DNA from: Halorubrum depositum
GTDB taxonomy: Archaea > Halobacteriota > Halobacteria > Halobacteriales > Haloferacaceae
Length of the DNA: 64,000 nt
Assembly: GCF_007671725.1 (NCBI RefSeq)
Contig: NZ_VCNM01000002.1
Coordinates: 1 to 64,000, forward strand
Direction of reading: 5' to 3'
Made by a program: the position numbers and the translations under genes. The notes below the pieces were generated by a model. The model saw only the letters and a list, made by a program, of their open reading frames with translations. It did not search any database and was not told the DNA's origin. How positions within the stretch are numbered: the stretch's first letter is position 1; the number at the start of each line of letters is the position of its first letter. Shown here one piece after another: positions 17,301-24,922 of this stretch.

Positions 17301-19126
17301 GGAGCGGGACCGCGGTCTCCGACACGGTCGCGCTCGGGTTCGCCGAGAACGCGGACACCGCGGCCGCGCTCGGCGAGGCCCGCGGCGCCATCTCGCGCGG
17401 CTTCGACGACGTCTCCGCCTCGTACGTCGAGACGTGGCGCGACTGGCTCTCCGGCCGGGAGTTCCCGGACTCGGTGACCGGCGACGCGGACTTGGAGGCG
17501 CAGTACCGCTTCGCGCTGATGACCCTCGCGGCCGTGGAGGACAAGCGCCACGACGGCGCGGGGATCGCTAGCCCGTCGGTGCCGTGGGGCGAGACCGAGT
17601 ACGCCGCCGAGGACCGCGGCTACGGCTACAACTTCGTCTGGTCGCGCGACCTCTACCAGGTGTTCACGGCGCTGATCGAGGTCGGCGAGGTCGAGCGGGG
17701 CGCGAACGCGCTCGCGTACCTCTACAACACCCAGCAGGACGCGGACGGCTTCCTCCCGCAGAACACCTATATCGACGGCCGCACCCGGTGGGGCGGCGAG
17801 CAGATGGACAACATCGCGTTCCCGTCGGTGATGGCGTGGCAGCTGTACGAGCACGGCATGACGCCGGCGGACGCCGACTACAGCTACGACCAGGTCCGGC
17901 GATCGCTCGGCTACATCGCCGAGAACGGCCCGGAGACGGCACAGGAACGGTGGGAGGAGGAGGCCGGCTTCTCGCCGTCGAGCATCGCCGCCGAGATCGC
18001 CGGGCTCGTCTGCGGCGCCGCGCTCGCGCTCGCGGAGGCCGATCGGGCCGAGTCGGGCGGCGGCGCGACCGGTTCGGGCGGCAGTCCCGCTCCGGAAGAG
18101 CTCCGCGCCGACGCGCTCGCGTGGCTCGGGCTCGCGGACGACTGGGCCGCGCGCGTCGAGGAGTGGTGCGCGACGTCGACCGGGACCGAGCGCCACGCCG
18201 AGACGCCGTACTACCTCCGGATCACCGCCGACGGCGATCCGGAGTCCGGGCGGCCGCGGACGATTGCCAACGACGGGCCGACGTACGACGAGCGGGAGAT
18301 CGTCGACGGCGGATTCTTAGAACTCGTCCGGCTCGGCGTGAAGCCGGCCGACGACGAGACGGTCCGGAACTCCGTCTCCGTCGTCGACGACTCGATCCGC
18401 GTCGACACGCCGTACGGCCCCGCGTGGTACCGCTACGTCGGCGACGCCTACGGCGAGATCGCCGCCGGCGACCCGGGCGCGCCGTGGGCCGGCACCGGCG
18501 ACGGCCGCGGGCGCCTGTGGCCGATCTTCACCGGCGAGCGCGGCGAGTACGAGCTCCGCGCCCGCGCCGACGGCCCGGACGCCTTCGGCGGCACCGACGA
18601 GGCGGAACTCGAGCCCGACGCCCTCTTGGAGACGATGGCCGGCTTCGGCAACTCCGGGCGGATGCTCCCCGAGCAGGTGTGGGACCGCGAACACCCGACC
18701 GACTACGGCTGGGAGTTCGGCGAGGGCACCGGGGGGGCGACCCCGCTCGCGTGGTCGATGGCCGGCTACATCCGGCTCGCGCACGGCGTCGACGCCGGCG
18801 AGCCGGTCGAGACCCCGACCGCCGTCCGCGAGCGCTACGTCGAGCGCGACCGGCCCGCGGGTCCCGACCTTACCGCCGCCGTCGAGTACGCGGGCGGGGA
18901 CCTGGTGGTCTCCGGCGAGACCGACGGCGACGCGGTCGCGGTGTACGCCGCCGACGGCTCCACGCTGGCGACGGCCGACGACGGCGAGTACGAGGTCCGG
19001 CTCGACGCCGACCTCGAGGCCACCACGGTGGTCGTCGCGGCGGCGACCGCCGACGGCGACGACGCGGACGCGGCCCTCGCCGACTTCGGCGACGCCGGCA
19101 CGTCGGTCGAGCGGTTGCGGCTGTAG
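14363..19126 (+). CDS. Double-module GH15 glucan 1,4-alpha-glucosidase (glucoamylase)
   Basis: A 1,587-aa protein, more than twice the size of usual archaeal or bacterial glucoamylases. Residues 1 to about 720 form one GH15-like unit: a beta-sandwich followed by an (alpha/alpha)6 region with GYTWFRDEAE (near 336), QNCWENALGRFTHT and WRTAEQGAAKVWSIATLWG. A Gly/Asp spacer and a second unit follow. The second unit has a bacterial-glucoamylase-type N-domain (RKFGVGTPADHET, near 750) and then a full catalytic domain: YNFVWSRDLYQ (about 1090), WEEEAGFSPSSIAAE with the likely acid Glu (about 1197), and WEFGEGTGGATPLAW (about 1450). The C-terminal 100 residues are acidic and beta-rich. No export signal. 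It would release glucose from alpha-glucan ends. The fused pair may be a duplication with specialised halves. Confidence 0.9.
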   Translation: MRLRTALTEHERRRGERYPAERPTTAGAFTGDDGRLVHVGPDGTVHDCSYSLSGVGGADRLRMGITAGRGVRWFDDLTTTRQHYDGDTPLVETEYDAGRYTIHQFDLVVSDTHLTHVELRGAPPAGAELVAACAFSPDMVEGRVGNLVHQEAGPADGSVVEVYHRSEHDFLTASTGLSAAHGQRLRTITELLGEDENGFPHRGEIDQREDSRLTPDVVVRAPFERDGRTERVTLASRAVVDRQETRDTGEDAMAALSDGPDRQRRIEELSRIATAYPDADDLREAAAGRGPTVPEDVPRRGVIASDLRALDLLTAESGARIAAPEFDPFYSTSGGYGYTWFRDEAETATALLSASEEIGLDADEELLATAAFFCRTQDADGSWPHRVWADSGKVAPGWANARIEGANGTAGPNDQLDQPASVVAFLARLRRTTDLPEEWRERIDATIADAVAFLRETTEDDGLPRRCQNCWENALGRFTHTGATYLRAFAAVARAPVDDETRVAAAAAADEALAGLDGRWNPDTERFPQRASAGSRDDRADASTFALAGATAEYAALREERAEVDGAVTDGSGAAVATADFELFLDRVSTHVRNSVEALRRETADVEGLVRFTGDDWRTAEQGAAKVWSIATLWGATAAAGLGGLIRERDGDGDGDGEGADDDDADELFGAARDLYRLCEPDGHFVNDAGLFAEQAFDDGDLDSATPIGWSHALRIEATVTLAKHGALPVPHDRPTGPDEAPHWTTGRKFGVGTPADHETDDPVPVWFTLTEGALTEARFPRIDVMNVRTFDFLIADPETGHTVRTFDETSHVTTTETVERTTEPTVGDALAYTQTIRETGDGHGHEWTLTVEYAVDTDGDAVLADVDFEGEREYDVYALVDTTITNVGTNDRGDRVAGADGYHLLARNDDAAERNTGKLVDDDGDSFEVALALASDDRFEWASVLAAGGGEADALFGDGERGEGAAEATGNVVLAGLVGSGTAVSDTVALGFAENADTAAALGEARGAISRGFDDVSASYVETWRDWLSGREFPDSVTGDADLEAQYRFALMTLAAVEDKRHDGAGIASPSVPWGETEYAAEDRGYGYNFVWSRDLYQVFTALIEVGEVERGANALAYLYNTQQDADGFLPQNTYIDGRTRWGGEQMDNIAFPSVMAWQLYEHGMTPADADYSYDQVRRSLGYIAENGPETAQERWEEEAGFSPSSIAAEIAGLVCGAALALAEADRAESGGGATGSGGSPAPEELRADALAWLGLADDWAARVEEWCATSTGTERHAETPYYLRITADGDPESGRPRTIANDGPTYDEREIVDGGFLELVRLGVKPADDETVRNSVSVVDDSIRVDTPYGPAWYRYVGDAYGEIAAGDPGAPWAGTGDGRGRLWPIFTGERGEYELRARADGPDAFGGTDEAELEPDALLETMAGFGNSGRMLPEQVWDREHPTDYGWEFGEGTGGATPLAWSMAGYIRLAHGVDAGEPVETPTAVRERYVERDRPAGPDLTAAVEYAGGDLVVSGETDGDAVAVYAADGSTLATADDGEYEVRLDADLEATTVVVAAATADGDDADAALADFGDAGTSVERLRL

Positions 19127-19137
19127 GCGGTTCGCGG

Positions 19138-19143
19138 TTTTTT
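19138..19143 (+). terminator. T-run after the glucoamylase gene
   Basis: Six thymidines occur 12 bp after the stop codon in an otherwise G+C-rich context, matching the oligo-T type of archaeal terminator. No strong hairpin precedes it. Confidence 0.4.
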
Positions 19144-19233
19144 CTCGTTCCGTTGAAATCCGCGACAGATGACGGGAGTTAGGAGCCGTGCTGAACAGAG
19201 AGGCGCTTATCGATCGCGAATACGCGTCGCAGA

Positions 19234-19253
19234 TATGTTTAACCGAATCGGTT
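19234..19253 (+). promoter_or_regulatory. TATA-like box plus inverted repeat before a small frame
   Basis: TATGTTTAAC (19234-19243) is an archaeal TATA-like element about 24 nt before the ATG at 19261. Overlapping its right side is the perfect inverted repeat AACCGA-A-TCGGTT (19241-19253), at the position where a repressor or activator would act. The nearby FilR1-like regulator is an obvious candidate binder, but that is inference. Confidence 0.4.
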
Positions 19254-19260
19254 CGTTCAG

Positions 19261-19380
19261 ATGATTTGCGTACCGCTGAAGGGGTTTATGGCGATCTATG
19301 ACGATACCCTGCTGTATGGGTTGGAAGAATCTTTCTGGCACTTTATCCGAGGATTCTCCAAGAGAATGAAGGGTCGGTGA
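19261..19380 (+). CDS. Possible 39-aa leaderless peptide
   Basis: A short frame starting MICVPLKGFMAIYDD and ending in the basic RGFSKRMKGR. It begins exactly 24 nt after a good TATA-like box that carries an inverted repeat, and ends just before the regulator gene. The composition (aromatic centre, basic tail) differs from the Asp/Arg-rich chance frames common in this genome. No family is recognised. It could be a leader peptide, a small regulatory protein or chance. The surrounding 250 bp are markedly A/T-richer than the flanks, so frames here are less shaped by G+C bias. Confidence 0.3.
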   Translation: MICVPLKGFMAIYDDTLLYGLEESFWHFIRGFSKRMKGR

Positions 19381-19466
19381 CAGTCACACACCCTCCGTAT
19401 CCCGTTAGATGTAGTCGCCACACCCCCGAAGCGAATGATTATTATCGTACCTCAGCTATGTATGGT

Positions 19467-20276
19467 ATGAATTCACTTGCCAGTGATTCGCCGATCGCCG
19501 ACATCGGGTACCTCTCTCGATCCGAACATCGCATCCCGATGCTCGTCGCGCTGACGGAGCGTCCCCGGAGTCGCTCCGAACTCTGTGAGCTGACTGAGAT
19601 GTCGTCGTCGACGGTCCGACGAACGTTAAGCGAATTCGAAGACCGCGCTTGGGTTCGAAAGGACGGGTACAAGTATGTGGCAACGCGGTTGGGAGAGGCC
19701 ATCGCGACCGGGATGGAGGATCTGATCGAACTTTTCGAAACCGAGCGGAAGCTGCGTGACATCTGGCACTGGCTTCCAGACGAGATGGTTGAAGTCCCGA
19801 TCGAGACATGGGATGAGACGACTGTCACACTTTCGGAGCCCGATTCACCCTACCGTCCCGTGAACCGATTCAAGTCGCTGCTCAGGCAGACGAACGAGGT
19901 CCGCTATCTCCGACCAGAGGTTGCCTTGATGGAGCCCTGCTTCGACGTGCTCCTCTCGTTGATCGACGCCAGTGTAGACATAACGTTAGTCGACCGACCG
20001 AGATGTCACGCATACTTCATCACGACGTATCCCGAGCGCAGTTTAGAGATGGAGAAACGAGACAATTTCACGGTTCTCGAGCATGACGAACTCCCCAAAT
20101 GCGGAATTGGCCTGCTAGAAACCCGAGTTACCATCAGCTGTTACGAGCAGGACAGCGGGTCAGTCCAGGCACTGATCGACACCGACGTTCCGGCTATCCG
20201 CGAGTGGGCAGAATCGACGTATGCATCCTTCGAGACCGATGCGCGACCGGTCACCCCCGAAGCCTACATGGAGTGA
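19467..20276 (+). CDS. FilR1-like winged-helix transcriptional regulator
   Basis: About 269 aa from MNSLASDSPIADIGYLSRSEHR. An N-terminal winged helix-turn-helix is visible (LTERPRSRSELCELTEMSSSTVRRTLSEFEDRAWV). It is followed by a linker helix and a C-terminal ligand-sensing domain of the FilR1/DUF1724 type (NEVRYLRPEVALMEPCFDVLL, VDITLVDRPRCHAYFI, VTISCYEQDSGSVQALI). Such regulators are abundant in haloarchaea and control nearby genes or stress responses. An A/T-rich GATTATTATCG at 19437-19447 is about 25 nt before 19467; ATG 19458 is the alternative start. Base composition is clearly A/T-richer than the rest of the window, suggesting transfer. The 3' neighbours (OsmC, methyltransferase) may be its targets. 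Confidence 0.75.
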   Translation: MNSLASDSPIADIGYLSRSEHRIPMLVALTERPRSRSELCELTEMSSSTVRRTLSEFEDRAWVRKDGYKYVATRLGEAIATGMEDLIELFETERKLRDIWHWLPDEMVEVPIETWDETTVTLSEPDSPYRPVNRFKSLLRQTNEVRYLRPEVALMEPCFDVLLSLIDASVDITLVDRPRCHAYFITTYPERSLEMEKRDNFTVLEHDELPKCGIGLLETRVTISCYEQDSGSVQALIDTDVPAIREWAESTYASFETDARPVTPEAYME

Positions 20277-20329
20277 CGCTCCCGGTCCCGTGAGCGCGAT
20301 GTCCATCCGGTCGCTCAGTGCCTCCTCTT

Positions 20330-20446
20330 CTACTTCGCAGCACGGGCCGGTCTGTCATCGTTTTCTCGGCGGAGTTCAGTGAGCACCTGTTGCCGCGTGT
20401 GCAGTCGCTGAAAGAATAGCCGGGCCTGCCGAAATCGCACGAGATA
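20330..20446 (-). pseudogene. Possible C-terminal remnant of a lost gene
   Basis: On the minus strand a 38-codon stretch ending at a stop (TAG, 20330-20332) reads YLVRFRQARLFFQRLHTRQQ and then a charged tail ending RPARAAK. It has natural protein-like composition with a basic amphipathic helix, but upstream codons soon become Arg/Ser-rich and there is no sensible start. It may be the tail of a gene cut off when the neighbouring OsmC gene arrived, or simply chance. No family is assigned. Confidence 0.2.
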
Positions 20447-20482
20447 GCTACAACGTCTCAGGGGTCGTCGTGTCGCTTGTCG

Positions 20483-20488
20483 GGAGGT
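20483..20488 (+). promoter_or_regulatory. Shine-Dalgarno site deciding the OsmC start
   Basis: GGAGGT lies 11 nt before the ATG at 20500 and favours MTDDRQLMHG over an in-frame ATG at 20470. Shine-Dalgarno sites are rare among the mostly leaderless genes here, so this transcript probably has a leader. Confidence 0.6.
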
Positions 20489-20499
20489 ACAACGAAACA

Positions 20500-21105
20500 A
20501 TGACTGACGACCGGCAACTCATGCACGGGATCGACCTCGAAACACTCGAAGGATTCGCCGAACACGCGGCCGAGAATCCCGAAGCCGTTCAGCTCGGCCT
20601 CGGGGCGGCCGCGACCTACGAGGGGACGGCCGCGCACAGCCTGGCAAAGATCGATAGCTACGACCTCGGCGGCGAGACAGTCGCTCGCGAGACGCGTGAA
20701 TACACCGTTCCGTACGGCGCCTGGAAGGAGGTGCTGGACGCCGGTGGGTGGGTCGGTGCGACCGATCGAATCGAACCCATCGAAGCGGCGCTGTCTGCGC
20801 TCGCCGCCTGTATCAACGTCGGCATCACGATCAACGCCGCCGCGAACGGCGTCGACATCGACCGTCTTCGGACGCGCGTCGGGACGGATTTCGATCCGGC
20901 GGTCCTCTTTAGTCTCGCTGAACTCAAGGAGGCCGACTCGGTGTACGAGAATCTGACCGCGGAGGTCGAAATTGACGGGGAGGACATCGACGACGACCTG
21001 ATCGATGAGTGGGCGCGACGAGCGCCCGTCTACACGCTGTTATCACTCGCTCAAGACATCCAGCTACACATCAAAACCCCCGCCGAAGCGACGGGAGACG
21101 ACTGA
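20500..21105 (+). CDS. OsmC/Ohr-family peroxidase-like protein
   Basis: A 201-aa protein with the OsmC core. The central long helix ALSALAACINVGITINAAANGVDID contains the conserved Cys (AAC). A beta-meander precedes it (ATYEGTAAHSLAKIDSYDL), and the C-terminal APVYTLLSLAQDIQLHI follows. OsmC proteins reduce organic hydroperoxides through two cysteines. In this sequence the second, normally early, cysteine is not evident, so the redox role is uncertain and a thiol-transfer or sulfur-related role is possible. It is probably co-transcribed with the methyltransferase 13 bp downstream and perhaps controlled by the FilR1-like protein. Confidence 0.8.
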   Translation: MTDDRQLMHGIDLETLEGFAEHAAENPEAVQLGLGAAATYEGTAAHSLAKIDSYDLGGETVARETREYTVPYGAWKEVLDAGGWVGATDRIEPIEAALSALAACINVGITINAAANGVDIDRLRTRVGTDFDPAVLFSLAELKEADSVYENLTAEVEIDGEDIDDDLIDEWARRAPVYTLLSLAQDIQLHIKTPAEATGDD

Positions 21106-21118
21106 TCGGTGAACAACG

Positions 21119-22204
21119 ATGAGTGAATCATTAGACACAGACAAACTCGAACCGATAAACGAAGCGAAACTAAGCGAACTCGTCGCGACTTCCCTCGTCG
21201 ATCTCGGTGCGACGGTTCACGCCGCACTGGTCGTCATCGGCGACGAGCTCGGGCTGTACGAGACGCTTGATGACGAGGGGCCGCTCACGTCATCTGAACT
21301 CGCCGACAGAACCGAAACCGTCGAGCGGTACGTTCGTGAGTGGCTGCGCTCGCAGGCCGCGGGCGGGTACGTGACCTACGACACTGAGACTGACCGGTAC
21401 TACCTCACCCCGGAGCAGGCGCACATCTTGGCCGACGAGGAGAGCCCCGTGTTCATGCCCGGTGCGTTCCAGCTGGTCGGGTCAGTGGCAAAGATAGGCC
21501 CCGAACTCAAGGAGGCTTTCCGAACGGGCGAAGGCATCGGCTGGCACGAACACGACGAGGACGTGTTCCACGGGACGGAACGTTTCTTCGGGCCGTCCTA
21601 CGGGGCGTTCCTGCTCGACTGGGTCGGAGCGCTCGACGGCGTCGATGACGGGCTGAAATCGGGAGGCCGGATCGTCGACGTGGGATGTGGTCACGGCGCG
21701 CCGACGATCCGCATGGCCGAAGCGTACCCCAATTCGACTGTCGTCGGCATCGACTACCATGAGGAATCGATCGAGGTAGCGCGCGAGCGGGCGCAAGAGG
21801 CGGGTGTGGCCGACCGCGTTAGCTTCGAAGCGGCGACCGCGCGGGAGTACACCGGCTCCGACTACGACCTCGTGACGATGTTCAACTGCTACCACGACAT
21901 GGGGGATCCCGTCGGGGTGGCTGCTCACGTTCGAGAGACGCTAAGCGAGAACGGTGCGTGGATGATCGTCGAACCGTACGCCGATGACCAGGTCGAAAAC
22001 AATCTCACCCCGTTTGGCCGCCTCGGATACTCTATTTCGACACTTGCCTGTACGCCAAATTCGCTCAGTCAAGACGTCGGGTACGGGCTCGGCGCGCAGG
22101 CGGGAGAGGACCGAACGCGAGAGGTCGTCACCGGAGGCGGGTTCACGCGTTTCCGCCGGGCGGCCGAGACGCCGACCAGTCTGGTCTTCGAAGCAAAACC
22201 CTAA
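21119..22204 (+). CDS. Winged-helix SAM-dependent methyltransferase (Rv2258c-like)
   Basis: A 361-aa protein with an N-terminal winged-helix dimerisation domain (residues 20-100; GPLTSSELADRTETVERYVREWLRSQ) and a class I Rossmann methyltransferase domain. Motif I is IVDVGCGHGAPTIRMAEAYP, followed by VVGIDYHEESIEVARERA and the catalytic-region segment YDLVTMFNCYHDMGDPVGVAAHVRETL. The family methylates small molecules in Mycobacterium and relatives; the substrate is unknown. A GGTGA sequence ahead of the ATG may be a ribosome-binding site, and the short gap suggests coupling with osmC. The second half of the gene shares the more A/T-rich composition of the island. Confidence 0.85.
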   Translation: MSESLDTDKLEPINEAKLSELVATSLVDLGATVHAALVVIGDELGLYETLDDEGPLTSSELADRTETVERYVREWLRSQAAGGYVTYDTETDRYYLTPEQAHILADEESPVFMPGAFQLVGSVAKIGPELKEAFRTGEGIGWHEHDEDVFHGTERFFGPSYGAFLLDWVGALDGVDDGLKSGGRIVDVGCGHGAPTIRMAEAYPNSTVVGIDYHEESIEVARERAQEAGVADRVSFEAATAREYTGSDYDLVTMFNCYHDMGDPVGVAAHVRETLSENGAWMIVEPYADDQVENNLTPFGRLGYSISTLACTPNSLSQDVGYGLGAQAGEDRTREVVTGGGFTRFRRAAETPTSLVFEAKP

Positions 22205-22490
22205 CTTCTTCTCTGAGGGAATTCCGTTCTACTTTCGCTGGTCGCCTGATCGAGAACCGTGCAGCGACGTCCGTCTTCTCGCCCCGTCGTCTGGTAGAAG
22301 TTGTCAAAATGTGCCGACTGTATTCGTTCCGGGGCCCTAGGCAAGGATGCCTCGCTAACTAGCGGCTATTTTAACCGCAGAATGTTTCGAATGGACGACT
22401 GACAATTCTGCTGATCAGATACTCTGTATCCGGCACGGATTCTCTATCGAGCAATACGGATCTCAACAGAGGCGTTTTAAACGGTCGGAG
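22205..22490 (+). other. A/T-richer intergenic stretch without a gene
   Basis: 286 bp between two convergent genes. It is clearly richer in A/T than the flanks and contains TATTTTAACC (about 22367-22376) and GCGTTTTAAACGG (about 22472-22484), which could be promoter or terminator elements. All frames are short and unconvincing. It marks the right edge of the A/T-rich island that begins near 19130. I see no direct repeats or integrase remnants. Confidence 0.5.
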
Positions 22491-22952
22491 TCACCCGAGC
22501 GCGGTCACGTCGACCTCGCGGGTCGTGTCACCGACCGCGACCTCGACTACCGAGACGATCGACTCTCTGACGCGTTCGCGCCACGACTCGACGGCCGCCT
22601 CGTGGAGTTCACGACGCCTCTCGATGTCCGCGTCGGGGTGGTCCGACGCCGTCTCGTCGACCTCCGGATACGGCGGAACGTCGGCGACGAGGTCCCGCGG
22701 ATCGACGCGGATCGGAGCCGGGCCGTCGTCGCTCTCGCTCGCCCCGCGGCCGTCGGGTGCGTCCGCGTCGACCGCGTGCAACCGGGCGCGCATTCGCCTC
22801 GAGAAGGGCGGCGTCACCCGGAGGACCACGTCGCGGTCGCTCCGGAGCGTCGCTTCGAGCGCGCTCGCGACGTCCTCGCGGTGGACCGCGATCGACCGGA
22901 TCCGGTCGGCTCCCCCCGCGCCGCCGGGACCGTCCGACCCGCCCTCAGTCAT
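22491..22952 (-). CDS. Hypothetical partner protein of the MutS2-like ATPase
   Basis: A 153-aa acidic protein starting MTEGGSDGPGGAGGADRIRS, with a Gly-rich disordered N-terminus. A compact domain with DVVLRVTPPFSRRMRARLH follows, then a helix (ERRRELHEAAVESWRERVRESI) and a final strand. The start overlaps the stop of the upstream mutS2-like gene by 8 nt, so the two are translationally coupled and probably work together. No recognised family motif; this is a haloarchaeal hypothetical as far as I can tell. Confidence 0.75.
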   Translation of the reverse strand: MTEGGSDGPGGAGGADRIRSIAVHREDVASALEATLRSDRDVVLRVTPPFSRRMRARLHAVDADAPDGRGASESDDGPAPIRVDPRDLVADVPPYPEVDETASDHPDADIERRRELHEAAVESWRERVRESIVSVVEVAVGDTTREVDVTALG

Positions 22953-24777
22953 CGTCTCCCGCCCACTCGGCGTCCGACAGGGTACGCTGGACGGCCTCCT
23001 CGCCGACGGCGCCGGCGAGGTGTTCGAAGCCGGCCCGGACGCCGCGGTCGCTCGCGTTCGCGACGAGCCGCGAGACGATGAACTCCGGCGTCGACTTGCC
23101 GACCGTGCCGAAGCGCGGCTGGTAGTCGACGCGGAGCTCCAGGTCGTTCGTGAGCCCCTCCGCAAAGATCCCGTCGATCCGGGCGGCGTCCGGGAGCGGG
23201 CTCAGGTCCTCCGCGAGGTGCGTGACGTACACGCCGAGCGCGCCCCGCTCGACCGTGAGGGTCACGAGCCCGTTCAGCAGGTCGGCCGCGCGCCCCGGCT
23301 CCGTGATCGCCTCGAACTCATCGACTAACATTAGCGTCCGCCCCTCTTCGACCAGCGGCGGGACCACCGACTTCAGCGTCGATTCCAGCACGCCGGCGTT
23401 GAACGAGGCGTGCCGGCGGTGGAAGACGATCCGGTCGAAGGAACCGACCTGGGCCTCCTCGGCGGGCACCGGGAGCCCCATCGACGCGAGCAGCGCCACC
23501 GCACAGACCGTCTCCAAGAGGGTCGTCTTCCCGCCCGAGTTCGCGCCCGTGAGGACGCTCACGCGGTCGCCGGTCGGCGGCGCGTCGACGCTCGCGACGC
23601 CCGCGTCGCCCGCGAGCGAGTGGGTCCCGACCGCGTACGACACCGGCTGCACGTCGCCGGCGATAAAGGGGTTCCGCGCGTTTCGCACCGCGATCCCGTC
23701 GTCGACGAGCGTCGGGCGAACGAGGTCGTACGCGGCCGCGAAGCGCGCGAGCGAGAGCAGGAAGGCGGCGTCCGAGACGGCGCTGACGGCGCGGGCGACG
23801 TCGCCGTCCCGCGCCCCGTCCTCGCCGTTCTCCCCGTCGGTCGCCGTTCCGCCGAGGCGCTCGCGGACGTCGGCGGCGACCGCCGCCTCGCGCTCACCGA
23901 CCTCCGCCTCCAGCTCCGCCGCGAGGTCGCGGAGGGTCGCCGAGACGAAGTCGGCGGCGTCGAGCGCGTCGTCCGGCGCGACCGATCGGACCGTCGCCGG
24001 GTCGACGCCCGTCTCGCTCGCGACGTGGTCGATCGTCGCGGCCTCCAGCGCCTCGAAGTCGCGCAGCGATCCGTCCCGGACCGCGTCGAGCACGTCGAAC
24101 GCGGAGTTCGCCAGCCCCTCGGCCGCGTCGCGTTGATCACGCAGGCGATCCAGCTCCGCGTCGGCGCCGCGAGCGATCTCGATCTCCCCGTCTTCGATCG
24201 CCGTCGGGTCGATCGACCCGCGCACGTCTGCGAGGGCGTCGGCGGCCTCCCGGAGGCGCTCGGCCTCCAGCTCGCCGACCGCCTCGAACGGGCCGTCGTC
24301 GAGCCCCGCCTCCCGCAGCGCGAGGGCCGTCTCGACGGCGGCGAGGTCGGAGCCCTCGGCGTCGTCGTACGCGTCGAACGCCTCGGTCACCCGCTCCCGG
24401 TCGGCCTCGTCGAGCCCCTCCCACGCGTCCCGGGCGGCGACGACGCCGTCGAGCCGTTCCTCGACCGCCTCCCGGTCGGTAAGCGGCGTCAACACCCGGA
24501 TCCGGTCGGCGGCGTGGGCCGTCAGCGCGTGGCCGGCGGCCAGCGAGAGCAGGTCGTCGTACACCGACCGGGTGTCTCCCGTCGCGAGGACGTCCATGCC
24601 GGCCTCGCCGTTGGCCCGGCGGAGGATCCGGGTGGCGCGCCCGCGGTGGAGCCCGGCGTCGACGAGCGCCCGCACGTCGGCCGACTCGATCGCTTCGATC
24701 GCCCGCGAGGTCCCCAGCGCCGAGACGAGCCGCTCGCTCGTCTTCGGGCCGATCCCCCAGTAGTCCTCGAGTCGCAT
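22945..24777 (-). CDS. MutS2-like DNA-binding ATPase with N-terminal helix-hairpin-helix
   Basis: A 610-aa protein. Residues 1-60 carry a helix-hairpin-helix DNA-binding motif (DYWGIGPKTSERLVSALG). The centre is a long helical clamp/lever with low-complexity Asp/Glu/Ala helices. The C-terminal third is a MutS-type ABC ATPase with Walker A GANSGGKTTLLE (about residue 410), the signature-like ASFNAGVLESTLKSVVPPL, Walker B TLMLVDEFEAITEPG (about 480) and a final THLAEDL. No C-terminal Smr nuclease domain is present, unlike bacterial MutS2. The family is tied to recombination control or to stalled-ribosome rescue in bacteria; the archaeal role is unproven. The ATG at 24777 begins at the HhH; upstream is Arg-rich. 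Confidence 0.88.
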   Translation of the reverse strand: MRLEDYWGIGPKTSERLVSALGTSRAIEAIESADVRALVDAGLHRGRATRILRRANGEAGMDVLATGDTRSVYDDLLSLAAGHALTAHAADRIRVLTPLTDREAVEERLDGVVAARDAWEGLDEADRERVTEAFDAYDDAEGSDLAAVETALALREAGLDDGPFEAVGELEAERLREAADALADVRGSIDPTAIEDGEIEIARGADAELDRLRDQRDAAEGLANSAFDVLDAVRDGSLRDFEALEAATIDHVASETGVDPATVRSVAPDDALDAADFVSATLRDLAAELEAEVGEREAAVAADVRERLGGTATDGENGEDGARDGDVARAVSAVSDAAFLLSLARFAAAYDLVRPTLVDDGIAVRNARNPFIAGDVQPVSYAVGTHSLAGDAGVASVDAPPTGDRVSVLTGANSGGKTTLLETVCAVALLASMGLPVPAEEAQVGSFDRIVFHRRHASFNAGVLESTLKSVVPPLVEEGRTLMLVDEFEAITEPGRAADLLNGLVTLTVERGALGVYVTHLAEDLSPLPDAARIDGIFAEGLTNDLELRVDYQPRFGTVGKSTPEFIVSRLVANASDRGVRAGFEHLAGAVGEEAVQRTLSDAEWAGDDD

Positions 24778-24922
24778 ACGCCGACGTGACGGCGCGGCGT
24801 CTTGGCGTTTTCGTCGGCGGCGGGGCGGGCGCCGGACGCGGCGCGTCCCCGCGGTCCCCCGGCCGCCGGCCCCACACCCGCCGGTCGCCACCGTCAAACC
24901 CCGACGGTCGCTACCACCCGCC

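Noticed and set aside
14261-18196. Open frame of about 1,300 codons antisense to the glucoamylase
   Set aside because: Same cause: the sense gene has clear GH15 motifs and a promoter, and the antisense frame has no recognisable family.
20330-20446. The minus-strand remnant as an intact gene
   Set aside because: No start codon or recognisable upstream part; only the last 38 codons look protein-like. I kept it as a low-confidence remnant only.
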